Notes under the pieces: model-generated
What the model saw: only the letters and a program-made list of their open reading frames with translations
Told to the model about the DNA's origin: nothing
The model's database searches: none
Assembly (NCBI GenBank): GCA_002255585.1
Contig: NCBJ01000008.1
Location: forward strand, 1-33,147
Length of the DNA: 33,147 bases
Direction: 5' to 3'
From: Parcubacteria group bacterium 21-54-25
GTDB taxonomy: Bacteria; Patescibacteriota; Minisyncoccia; Phycocordibacterales; Phycocordibacteraceae
Shown here: piece after piece, positions 16,891-23,483 of the stretch
Position numbering within the stretch: the stretch's first letter is position 1
How the letters are laid out: each line of letters begins with the position of its first letter
Position numbers and translations under genes: made by a program

Positions 16891-16925
16891 TGCGCAAGAC
16901 TTCGGTCTTGCGCATCTTTCTTTTT
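16891..16925 (+). terminator. Intrinsic terminator
   Basis: A perfect 10-bp stem TGCGCAAGAC / GTCTTGCGCA closed by a TTCG tetraloop (16891-16914), followed by a T-rich run to about 16925. It ends the transcript of the preceding membrane-protein gene. Confidence 0.9.
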
Positions 16926-16948
16926 ATCAGTACTATTTGTTATATTTC

Positions 16949-17719
16949 ATGCGTATCAGTTTTGTTATTCCGGCCTATAACGAAGAGACATTCCTGCCCA
17001 AATGTCTCGCATCAGTTGAGCGTGAGCTTGCCCGCACCCCATGCGACGCTGAAGTGATTGTGGTCAACAATGCGAGCACCGATCGCACCGGTGACGTGGC
17101 GCGCACGTTCGCGTGGGTACGCGTTGTTGATGAGCCGCACAAAGGCCTTGTGCGTGCGCGGCACGCGGGTCTCCAAGTCGCTACAGGCGACATTATCGCT
17201 AACGTTGACTCTGATGCCATTTTGCCGGAAGGCTGGCTTGCGAAAGTTATCACCGAGTTTTCACATAATGAACGTTTGGCGGCCCTTTCAGGCCCGTATA
17301 TCTATTACGACCTGTCGTGGTTTCAGCGCGCGCTGGTGCGTGTCTTTTACACTGGCGGGTATCTGTCGCATCTTTTTAATCATCACGTCCTACGTGCAGG
17401 AGCGATGCTGCAGGGAGGGAACTTCGTGGTACGTCGTGCGCATCTTGAGCAAGCGGGTGGGTTCGACACCTCGATAGAGTTTTATGGTGAAGACACCGAC
17501 GTAGCGCGCCGTATCAGTAAGATGGGTCGCGTAAAGTGGACGTTTGGTCTCCCCATGTACTCTTCCGGTCGCCGCCTCGCGCACGAAGGCGTTGTTACCA
17601 CAGGGTTGCGCTATGCGGCGAACTATTTTCATACACTTCTGCGCGGCCGTCCGCTCACAACCACCTATGTGGATATTCGGCCAGAGGCGGTACCGACACA
17701 CCGCACACACAGTGGATAA
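16949..17719 (+). CDS. Family 2 glycosyltransferase
   Basis: About 256 residues. RISFVIPAYNEE starts the GT-A fold, with NNASTDRTGDVA, the DxD motif NVDSDAI and FYGEDTDVARRI as the catalytic region. The C-terminal tail includes SSGRRLAHEG and a short amphipathic part. ATG 16949 is chosen so that the first beta strand is at the N terminus. A TACTAT hexamer lies 12 nt before it. It is a likely paralogue of the glycosyltransferase at 15422. Acceptor unknown. Confidence 0.85.
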   Translation: MRISFVIPAYNEETFLPKCLASVERELARTPCDAEVIVVNNASTDRTGDVARTFAWVRVVDEPHKGLVRARHAGLQVATGDIIANVDSDAILPEGWLAKVITEFSHNERLAALSGPYIYYDLSWFQRALVRVFYTGGYLSHLFNHHVLRAGAMLQGGNFVVRRAHLEQAGGFDTSIEFYGEDTDVARRISKMGRVKWTFGLPMYSSGRRLAHEGVVTTGLRYAANYFHTLLRGRPLTTTYVDIRPEAVPTHRTHSG

Positions 17720-17852
17720 ATCGCGCGCGCACGGCTTTTGTGTTTGATACTATGAGCAGTATGGCTTCTGTCATACGAGATAATGATGTGTCCCTTAGCT
17801 TTGAGAGACACAGCAAAGATTCGGCTGCCCATAGATATCAATCAATTTAGTG

Positions 17853-17858
17853 TAAAAT
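17853..17858 (+). promoter_or_regulatory. Putative -10 element for D-lactate dehydrogenase
   Basis: TAAAAT ends 9 nt before ATG 17868. No clear -35. Part of the recurrent near-leaderless arrangement in this window. Confidence 0.35.
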
Positions 17859-17867
17859 GAAACGCAT

Positions 17868-18884
17868 ATGAAACTTATATACATTGCACAGGAGGAGTGG
17901 GAGCAGGGTTATTTGAAAGACAAGCTTGCCGCGGCTGGTTGGGAGACGGCGTTCTACGCGGCCGGTGATAGCGCGGCACTTGCGGGCGATCCCGATGCCG
18001 AAGCGCTTTCGATATTTATCACCACGCACATTGGCGCAGCCGAACTCGATAAGTTCCCAAAGCTAAAACTCATCGCCACGCGCTCAACGGGGTTTGATCA
18101 TATCGACTTGGAGGAGGCAAAGAAGCGCGGCGTCGCCATTGCCAGCGTCCCTTCGTACGGTATTAACACGGTTGCCGAATTTGCGTTCGCGCTCATCCTT
18201 GCGCTCGCGCGACGCATTTGTGAAGCGCACAACCGCGTGACTAATACCGGCTCATTTTCACAGGACGGGCTGCGCGGTTTCGACCTCGCAGGTAAGACAA
18301 TCGGTATTGTGGGCACTGGCCACATTGGTGTACACGCTATCAAGATGGCCAAGGGGTTCGATATGAACGTACTCGCATTCGACGCGTTTCAGAAAGAAGG
18401 GCTCGACAAGGAGCTTGGTTTTACCTATGTGCCGCTCAACGAGCTTCTCAATACATCCGACATCGTCACTCTTCATGTGCCATACAACCCCCACACACAT
18501 CACCTCATTAACAAAGACAACATTCACGAATTTAAGAAAGGCGCGTATCTCGTGAACACCGCTCGCGGTGCCGTGGTGGAAACCGAGGCACTTGTGGCCG
18601 GGCTTATGGACAAGACACTCGCTGGTGCTGGACTCGACGTACTTGAGGAGGAGGGCGATATGCAGGACGAAGCGCGTCTTTTCTCACTCCCACACCCGCG
18701 CGAGGAAGAGCTTAAAACCACACTTGCCAACCACTACCTCATTGATCATCCACGCGTACTCGTGACCGCACATGTTGCGTTTGATACGCAAGAGGCCATA
18801 GAACGTATTCTCGATACTACGCTTGAGAATGTCGTTGCATTTGGCAAGGGTGCACCACAAAACGTGCTCGCGCCCAAGGTGTAG
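17868..18884 (+). CDS. ldhA: NAD-dependent D-lactate dehydrogenase (2-hydroxyacid dehydrogenase family)
   Basis: 338 residues. It reduces pyruvate to D-lactate with NADH, regenerating NAD+ in fermentation. The nucleotide-binding loop is GTGHIG (149-154), with an acidic residue at the end of the second strand (LAFD) favouring NAD. The catalytic set is Arg233 (NTARGAVV), Glu262 (LDVLEEEG) and His302 (TAHVAFDT); the HVAFDT context is typical of LdhA-like enzymes. Length matches the family. It is a single gene with its own putative -10. It may work with the FAD-linked oxidase at 149-1819 in D-lactate cycling; that link is inferred. Confidence 0.9.
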   Translation: MKLIYIAQEEWEQGYLKDKLAAAGWETAFYAAGDSAALAGDPDAEALSIFITTHIGAAELDKFPKLKLIATRSTGFDHIDLEEAKKRGVAIASVPSYGINTVAEFAFALILALARRICEAHNRVTNTGSFSQDGLRGFDLAGKTIGIVGTGHIGVHAIKMAKGFDMNVLAFDAFQKEGLDKELGFTYVPLNELLNTSDIVTLHVPYNPHTHHLINKDNIHEFKKGAYLVNTARGAVVETEALVAGLMDKTLAGAGLDVLEEEGDMQDEARLFSLPHPREEELKTTLANHYLIDHPRVLVTAHVAFDTQEAIERILDTTLENVVAFGKGAPQNVLAPKV

Positions 18885-18994
18885 CGATTTGCCGACGCAT
18901 AATCCACGGACCTTCGCCGTGTACCCTCACGGTAATTGGTTCGTGCTAAGGTGTTGGCAGGAGTTCTTCGTTAATCACACACGAGGTACGCACC

Positions 18995-19669
18995 ATGGTA
19001 AGTAAAATAAAGGAGCAAGTACTATTTAAAGTTCTGGATTGTCCACTACGGTCCACAAAACGGCACTTAGACCGATTGGACCAGGGGCATGGTCCGACGG
19101 TGGGTACGCGCCAATTCATGGTCCGAATTCGTCGGGCACAGCGTGAAATCCTGGAGCGTCTATACACTGGTTTCCAGAATGACGGGCTACTAAGAGTAGA
19201 TATCGACATCACGCTATCGACGGAGGACACAGGTATCGCAGTGGGGGTGACTGTTTCAGGAATAGCTCTCTATCTTGGCAAGCATAGCTGGCAACCACTT
19301 GAGCAAGCGCGACTATCTCTGGGTCAACTGGGCGACTTGGCGGCATACGCGTGGAGCCGTGCTGCCCACTTCGCTATCAGTGATCGTTTTCTCTCTCGGG
19401 CATGTGTTGTCTGTGGGCGCGAAGAATATGACAGCCGACTTAAAACCAATGACGGCTATCTGCTGGGTTGGCGCTTTGTAACTGATATTTACAGCAATCA
19501 TCCGTGCGGGAACCCCGACTGTTACTCCCATCGACTCAATGATTCTTTGGGGATGCCCGAAGGAATGTCCATACATGCGTTGCGTGCGGCTGAAGATGTT
19601 GCGCAACGTGAGCATAAGAGAGTCATAAGGGCGATCCGAAGACAGCGCGTCCCATCCGAACCGGGCTAA
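18995..19669 (+). CDS. Unknown protein with a putative zinc ribbon
   Basis: 224 residues, family not recognised. The start is set by a GAGGT Shine-Dalgarno 7 nt before ATG 18995. The N-terminal half is basic (RSTKRHLDRLDQ; RIRRAQREIL), the middle is mixed alpha/beta, and the C-terminal third has CVVC (residues about 137-140) and CGNPDC about 35 residues later. Four Cys in this spacing could hold a structural zinc ion. The C-terminal tail is again Arg-rich, suggesting nucleic-acid contact. It is a single-gene unit with its own terminator, and the 5' region contains alternative CACGG/CCGTG hairpins (18905-18932). Confidence 0.65.
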   Translation: MVSKIKEQVLFKVLDCPLRSTKRHLDRLDQGHGPTVGTRQFMVRIRRAQREILERLYTGFQNDGLLRVDIDITLSTEDTGIAVGVTVSGIALYLGKHSWQPLEQARLSLGQLGDLAAYAWSRAAHFAISDRFLSRACVVCGREEYDSRLKTNDGYLLGWRFVTDIYSNHPCGNPDCYSHRLNDSLGMPEGMSIHALRAAEDVAQREHKRVIRAIRRQRVPSEPG

Positions 19670-19679
19670 TGCCTGAACC

Positions 19680-19747
19680 TGAGCAGCAATCCGGGGCATC
19701 GGCTTGCTGCTCAGTAATTAGAAAATGGCTCTGTCGAGCCGTTTTTT
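19680..19747 (+). terminator. Tandem hairpins with intrinsic terminator
   Basis: A first hairpin has a 10-bp stem TGAGCAGCAA / TTGCTGCTCA (19680-19713). A second, GGCTC-TGTC-GAGCC (19727-19740), is followed by GTTTTTT. The second is the actual terminator for the zinc-ribbon-like gene. Confidence 0.8.
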
Positions 19748-19781
19748 GTTTATATACAGGAGTATGTTCAAGCCAGAACAC

Positions 19782-19811
19782 TTGACAGATTACATGTCAA
19801 TGTGTTAGTGT
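19782..19811 (+). promoter_or_regulatory. Promoter with dyad over the -35 box
   Basis: Consensus TTGACA (19782-19787) is the left arm of a perfect inverted repeat TTGACAgattacaTGTCAA (19782-19800). A weak extended -10, TGT-TAGTGT, lies at 19803-19811 (18-bp spacer). The predicted 5' end is followed by a small hairpin AAGGCA-GAGA-TGCCTT (19821-19836). The dyad could be a repressor operator for the 3D-domain gene. Confidence 0.5.
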
Positions 19812-19846
19812 GCAGCGCATAAGGCAGAGATGCCTTTTCTTCGTTT

Positions 19847-20455
19847 ATGACATTCATTGCTACTGCCCTTATGGGCATTTTCTTTTTGCCTGGCGCAGCC
19901 ACTCACGGTCCGTTGGTGATGGCTACCAGTACTCCGGTAACCTCCGTCGTCGCGGCGGACGCTGGAGAAATTCCTTTATCCGGACCCACGCTTACTGTTA
20001 AACTAACTTCATATAACGCCGTGCCGGCCCAGACAGATGGGACGCCTTTTGAGACGGCAAGTGGCGCATATTCGAATCCAGAAGTTGTCGCTGCCCGTTC
20101 AAACGATTTAACGAAAGAACTGCCGTTCGGCACGATTATTGCCATTGAGCGACCACAACGCCAGGCAACGTGCGGATATTCAGATGTCGAGCAGCTTGTG
20201 GGGTACCGTGTTATCGCTGACACAATGAATCCGCGTATGCACAATCAAGTCGACGTTCTACTCAATCAGCATGATACTGTGCGACTGGGAAAAGACGGGG
20301 CGCCTAAAAACCCAAGTGTCGTGCTTGGCGTCTGCCGAGGCGTGACCATTCGCGTGGTTGGACATGTCGCCATTCGCGATATTCCTAAAACACAGCACGA
20401 GCTTGCGCTATTGGTTTCTGGTGACGCTACGTCGAACGCGCTCGCGCTCCGCTAG
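19847..20455 (+). CDS. Exported 3D-domain protein (cell-wall-associated double-psi barrel)
   Basis: 202 residues. The N terminus (MTFIATALMGIFFLPGAATHG) is a probable signal peptide or anchor. The core is a 3D domain named for three conserved Asp: VKLTSYNAVPAQTDGTPF with TASG, then LPFGTIIAIE, and YRVIADTMNPRMHNQVDVLL. The domain is shared with Bacillus YabE/YuiC and resembles lytic transglycosylase A/RlpA, so peptidoglycan cleavage or binding in the envelope is likely. It has its own promoter, with a dyad over the -35 box and a 5' hairpin. Two cysteines (ATCGYS, GVCRGV) might form a disulfide. Confidence 0.82.
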   Translation: MTFIATALMGIFFLPGAATHGPLVMATSTPVTSVVAADAGEIPLSGPTLTVKLTSYNAVPAQTDGTPFETASGAYSNPEVVAARSNDLTKELPFGTIIAIERPQRQATCGYSDVEQLVGYRVIADTMNPRMHNQVDVLLNQHDTVRLGKDGAPKNPSVVLGVCRGVTIRVVGHVAIRDIPKTQHELALLVSGDATSNALALR

Positions 20456-20485
20456 TCCTTGGAGAAAAAGATCTAAAGAGACAGC

Positions 20486-20532
20486 ATAAAAACAGCATGC
20501 GCGGCAGGTCAGGGGACCCGTCGCGCATGCTG
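20486..20532 (-). terminator. Intrinsic terminator of the SHOCT gene, shared region with the 3D gene
   Basis: An 11-bp stem CAGCATGCGCG / CGCGCATGCTG (20493-20503 with 20522-20532) has an inner GGTC/GACC stem. On the minus strand it is followed by TTTTTA, giving a good terminator for the SHOCT gene. On the plus strand there is no T run, but the hairpin may still protect or end the convergent 3D-gene transcript. Confidence 0.75.
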
Positions 20533-20552
20533 CGGTGTTCTTCTAAAAACTA

Positions 20553-20822
20553 TTACTCGCTCGTAAGTACTTTCTTTCGTTCCTCGTACTCTTTCGTGTC
20601 AATTTCACCATTGGCGTAGCGCGCCCGAAGGATTTCAAGCGCCTCAAGCGCTGATGACTTGTTCCAACCGCGCATATGGTCCGGTTTTCCGAGCATGTGC
20701 CGAATAAACATAATTACGGCCACAATAAGCACAATCCAAAACACGAGCATGAGCAACGCACCTAGGGGGCCAAGCCCCATCCCTGCGCCACCAGGCCCAT
20801 ATCCATTCCAGTATCCAATCAT
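20553..20822 (-). CDS. Small membrane protein with SHOCT domain
   Basis: 89 residues: a Gly-rich start (MIGYWNGYGPGGAGMG), one membrane helix (about 22-42), then a C-terminal SHOCT motif with SALEALEILRARYANGEIDTKEYEERKKVL. SHOCT domains are short oligomerisation or interaction modules. Function unknown. It lies 50 bp downstream of the cyclopropane synthase gene on the same strand, with a TATAGT hexamer in the gap (20859-20864, minus), and is followed by a strong terminator. Confidence 0.82.
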   Translation of the reverse strand: MIGYWNGYGPGGAGMGLGPLGALLMLVFWIVLIVAVIMFIRHMLGKPDHMRGWNKSSALEALEILRARYANGEIDTKEYEERKKVLTSE

Positions 20823-20872
20823 AAATCTATGAAATTAGCGGATAATCTCTCTATCTATACTATACTCTACTA

Positions 20873-21991
20873 TTAACGCACCGAACGGTAGCCGTCTTTC
20901 ACTCCTCGTGAGAAAACCACTTGCCAGAGCTGGAGGCGTCGAGCACGAAAACTGCCTGCGCTAACGAGCAAATAGTAGCGCCACATGCGGCGGAAACGCT
21001 CATCGTAGTGCTCTGAAAGTGTATCCCATGCGTTTTCAACATTGTGGTACCAAGACATGAGTGTTTTGTCGTAATCAGTACCGAAATTATGCCAGTCTTC
21101 CATAATGAAACGACCCTGCGCCGCGCGGACTACCTGACGAAGTGTCGGCACAATACCGTTCGGGAAAATATACTTATTAATCCATGGGTCGGCACCTCCG
21201 CGGCGTTTATCGGCACCGATAGAGTGCAAAAGAAACAGCCCATCATTTTTTAATACGCGGTCAACGACAGAAAAGTAGTCTTTATAGTTTTTCGGACCAA
21301 CGTGTTCGAACATGCCAATCGACACGACGCGATCAAACGTTTTGCCATACTCCTTTGGCATATCGCGATAATCAAGCAGACGTAGCTCAACCGGCAGGTC
21401 GCCGACGCGCTCTTGCGCGAGAGCAATTTGCTCTTTCGAAACCGTCACCCCGACGACCGAAACGCCGTATTCTTTTGCGGCGAAAATAGCGAAGCTCCCC
21501 CAGCCGCAGCCGATGTCGAGCACACGCATGCCGGGCGCAAGCTTAAGCTTTTCGCAGACAAGTCGCAGCTTGTGCTCCTGCGCTTCTTCGAGATTTTTTG
21601 CATCCTTCCAATACCCGCAAGTGTAGGTGAGTCGACTGTCGAGCATCGCTTTGTAGAGATCATTGCCAACGTCATAATGTTTTTCACCCACCGTAAATGC
21701 ACGGCGCACGCTTTGAAGGTTAAATATGTGACTCGCAAGGTACAGTAGCGCCCTACCGATAAAATTGAAACGGCTGTCGTCAAGCTTGTTGACGAGGAGG
21801 CGAGCAAAAAAGCCATCAAGCGATTTACTGTCCCACCATCCGTCCATGTAACTTTCGCCAAGCCCCAAAGATCCGTGAAGCGCAATGCGCCGGAAAGTGC
21901 GCGGATCATGTACTGTGACATCCCACGGACGGGCGCCGTTTATGTGAATATCGGCCCGCCCCGCAAGCTGGGCAAGTGTTTTTTTAAGCAT
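20873..21991 (-). CDS. cfa: Cyclopropane-fatty-acyl-phospholipid synthase
   Basis: 372 residues, near the usual 380. It uses S-adenosylmethionine to add a methylene bridge to unsaturated acyl chains of membrane phospholipids. The N-terminal lipid-binding domain includes GSLGLGESYMDGWWD. The methyltransferase has VLDIGCGWGSFA (SAM loop) and SIGMFEHVGPKNY, then KYIFPNGIVPTLRQ and the C-terminal SAGSFRARRLQLWQVVFSRG, all as in E. coli Cfa. In that last block E. coli has a Cys (NACAGAF) where this protein has Ser (LVSAGSF). The gene is divergent from the DUF2127 gene with only 40 bp between start codons. Confidence 0.92.
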   Translation of the reverse strand: MLKKTLAQLAGRADIHINGARPWDVTVHDPRTFRRIALHGSLGLGESYMDGWWDSKSLDGFFARLLVNKLDDSRFNFIGRALLYLASHIFNLQSVRRAFTVGEKHYDVGNDLYKAMLDSRLTYTCGYWKDAKNLEEAQEHKLRLVCEKLKLAPGMRVLDIGCGWGSFAIFAAKEYGVSVVGVTVSKEQIALAQERVGDLPVELRLLDYRDMPKEYGKTFDRVVSIGMFEHVGPKNYKDYFSVVDRVLKNDGLFLLHSIGADKRRGGADPWINKYIFPNGIVPTLRQVVRAAQGRFIMEDWHNFGTDYDKTLMSWYHNVENAWDTLSEHYDERFRRMWRYYLLVSAGSFRARRLQLWQVVFSRGVKDGYRSVR

Positions 21992-21998
21992 CCGCCAA

Positions 21999-22024
21999 AC
22001 TATATCATAATTATTTGCTACAAT
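21999..22024. promoter_or_regulatory. Divergent near-leaderless promoter pair
   Basis: Minus strand: TGA-TATAGT (21999-22004) ends 7 nt before the cfa ATG at 21991. Plus strand: extended -10 TGC-TACAAT (hexamer 22019-22024) ends 7 nt before the DUF2127 ATG at 22032. Both predict transcription starting at the start codon. Confidence 0.5.
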
Positions 22025-22031
22025 AAGGTTT

Positions 22032-22526
22032 ATGGCGTTGACTCACAGCGAGCGGGAGGTAGGTTTTTTCTTTCGCCTGAGCGTTTTCCTCAAAGGTGTT
22101 GATGCTGTGCTTGAAATTGTTGGTGGCGTTCTCGCCTTTCTCGTTTCTCCCACAACGGTTGCATGGCTCGTTGACGTTCTCACCCGCAAAGAGCTCATTG
22201 AAGACCCGCACGATAAAATTGTCGGACTCCTGCGCCAAGCGGCTGAACACTACTCCATCACGGGGAGCACCTTTCTCGCCCTTTATCTTCTCGCACACGG
22301 CCTCGTGAAAATATTCTTAGTGGTCGGCCTTTTGAAAAACAAAATGTGGGCGTACCCTGTTTCACTTGTCGTGCTCGGCATGTTTATGGTGTATCAACTA
22401 TACCGCTACAGTTACTCACACTCTCTCCTTATGCTCGGCCTTACTATCTTTGATCTCATTGTTGTGTGGCTCATTTGGCGCGAGTATCTCATACAACGTC
22501 GGCATCATAGTGCACACGGCAGGTAG
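22032..22526 (+). CDS. DUF2127 family membrane protein
   Basis: 164 residues with four membrane helices: FRLSVFLKGVDAVLEIVGG, then TFLALYLLAHGLVKIFLVVGLL, the segment WAYPVSLVVLGMFMVYQLYR, and TIFDLIVVWLIWREY. This order and these motifs match DUF2127, whose function is unknown. Transcription probably starts at the ATG itself. The next gene starts 8 bp after its stop, so the two likely form an operon. Confidence 0.82.
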   Translation: MALTHSEREVGFFFRLSVFLKGVDAVLEIVGGVLAFLVSPTTVAWLVDVLTRKELIEDPHDKIVGLLRQAAEHYSITGSTFLALYLLAHGLVKIFLVVGLLKNKMWAYPVSLVVLGMFMVYQLYRYSYSHSLLMLGLTIFDLIVVWLIWREYLIQRRHHSAHGR

Positions 22527-22534
22527 CGTTTCAT

Positions 22535-22846
22535 ATGAACACACCTTATCTATTAGCACGCCCCGCGGTTCTGGTGGCAGGCCTGTGCATTTCGCTTGTG
22601 GGTATTGGTCTGGTCTCAGGAAGTTCCGCGGCGTCGCAGTCGCTGAACACGTCAAACACAACTCCGGTTGCAGCACAAGGCGCTGCTTCCACCCCGGCAG
22701 CCCAACGCAACAGTCAGACACCTGCCGCGTCTTTGGGCCCGTCTTCTACAGGATCCACTATCCAAACAACCGCTCCTTCATCTTCAACCCAGATACCGCC
22801 ACCACGACATTTCGAGCGTGGAGAGGGTGGGGGATTCGACGACTAG
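22535..22846 (+). CDS. Small exported Ser/Thr/Pro-rich protein
   Basis: 103 residues. An N-terminal hydrophobic segment (about 7-30, ending near SGSSAASQ) looks like a signal peptide or anchor. The rest is low-complexity Ser, Thr, Ala, Pro and Gln, ending IPPPRHFERGEGGGFDD. No enzyme motif. Probably an envelope or surface peptide; family not recognised. Composition makes the gene prediction less certain, but it follows the DUF2127 gene closely in the same direction. Confidence 0.55.
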   Translation: MNTPYLLARPAVLVAGLCISLVGIGLVSGSSAASQSLNTSNTTPVAAQGAASTPAAQRNSQTPAASLGPSSTGSTIQTTAPSSSTQIPPPRHFERGEGGGFDD

Positions 22847-22869
22847 TGGCCAATTGAGGCGGACGCGCT

Positions 22870-22898
22870 TTGCCAAGTGTTGGCAGATTCGCTATACT
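22870..22898 (+). promoter_or_regulatory. Promoter of tRNA-Asn
   Basis: TTGCCA (22870-22875), 17-bp spacer, TATACT (22893-22898). The -35 lies in a perfect dyad TGCCAAgtgTTGGCA (22871-22885). A start near 22905 gives a 5' leader of about 44 nt to be removed by RNase P. Confidence 0.6.
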
Positions 22899-22948
22899 CG
22901 ATCGTGCTGTGCCGTCCGGTGTATCGTCGCGTGTTCACAGCAACACAT

Positions 22949-23020
22949 TCCGGTGTAGCTCAATGGTAGAGCAGCTCCCTGTTAAGGAGTTGGTTGTAGG
23001 TTCGAGTCCTACCGCCGGAG
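22949..23020 (+). tRNA. tRNA-Asn (anticodon GTT)
   Basis: 72 nt full cloverleaf. The acceptor TCCGGTG pairs with CGCCGGA, the D stem is GCTC/GAGC, and the anticodon arm is GCTCC with loop CTGTTAA (anticodon 22981-22983) and GGAGT. The T arm is GTAGG-TTCGAGT-CCTAC, and the discriminator is G. The 3' CCA is not encoded and must be added. An intrinsic terminator follows at 23047. Confidence 0.95.
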
Positions 23021-23046
23021 CAGAGTTTGGAAATCAGAGTCAGAAG

Positions 23047-23078
23047 ACCCTTTTACCTTTGTGGTAGAAGGGTTTTTT
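23047..23078 (+). terminator. Intrinsic terminator of tRNA-Asn
   Basis: An 11-bp stem ACCCTTTTACC / GGTAGAAGGGT (23047-23057 with 23063-23073, one G-U pair), a 5-nt loop and a run of T to 23078. It also separates the tRNA from the converging restriction operon. Confidence 0.88.
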
Positions 23079-23111
23079 GATGTTCGAGAATGGCTACGAG
23101 GCCTTGAAAGG

Positions 23112-23462
23112 TCAGATGAAGGAATGGGAGTAGGAATGTATGAATTGTCCTTGGAAATAGGGCGTTTCGTGCTTTCCAGTGCAGGTTCGAGAATCTTGTT
23201 CACCTTCGGCATCCACGTCGCCGTCTTCAGTAACGTCGGTGTCTAACAAGCTACCGAAAGGTACAAAACACTCTACGTCTGCATTTTCTGGCCTTGAGAG
23301 AATGTCATCAATCAGGTTCGCAAACGCGAGATACTGCGCATTTCTGGCTGGAGTGACCTCGATGACGTCTACATCGTGGAGCAACTTTTCGAGAAAGTCG
23401 TAGAGCTTCGTATAAACGACGTGGAGTACGTCAAGGTCGCTATGGCTGGACTTGGTCTTCAT
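23112..23462 (-). CDS. Small protein of unknown function at the 3' end of the hsd operon
   Basis: 116 residues. The first 70 are helical in character (LHVVYTKLYDFLEKLLHDVDVIE; AQYLAFANLIDDILSRP). They are followed by an acidic stretch (DTDVTEDGDVDAEGEQD) and a tail rich in aromatic residues and His. No family recognised. It starts 21 bp after the hsdR stop on the same strand, so it is probably the last gene of the restriction operon. It could be a regulator, an antitoxin-like partner or a degenerating remnant; sequence alone does not decide. Confidence 0.5.
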   Translation of the reverse strand: MKTKSSHSDLDVLHVVYTKLYDFLEKLLHDVDVIEVTPARNAQYLAFANLIDDILSRPENADVECFVPFGSLLDTDVTEDGDVDAEGEQDSRTCTGKHETPYFQGQFIHSYSHSFI

Positions 23463-23483
23463 AGTTCATGTTCATGTTCGTTT

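Noticed and set aside
20493-20532. Small RNA gene in the hairpin between the 3D and SHOCT genes
   Set aside because: It is fully explained as the terminator of the minus-strand SHOCT gene, with a T run on that strand and no promoter.
22870-23067. Short open frame running through tRNA-Asn
   Set aside because: The tRNA is complete and structurally perfect; the frame merely reads across it and its terminator.
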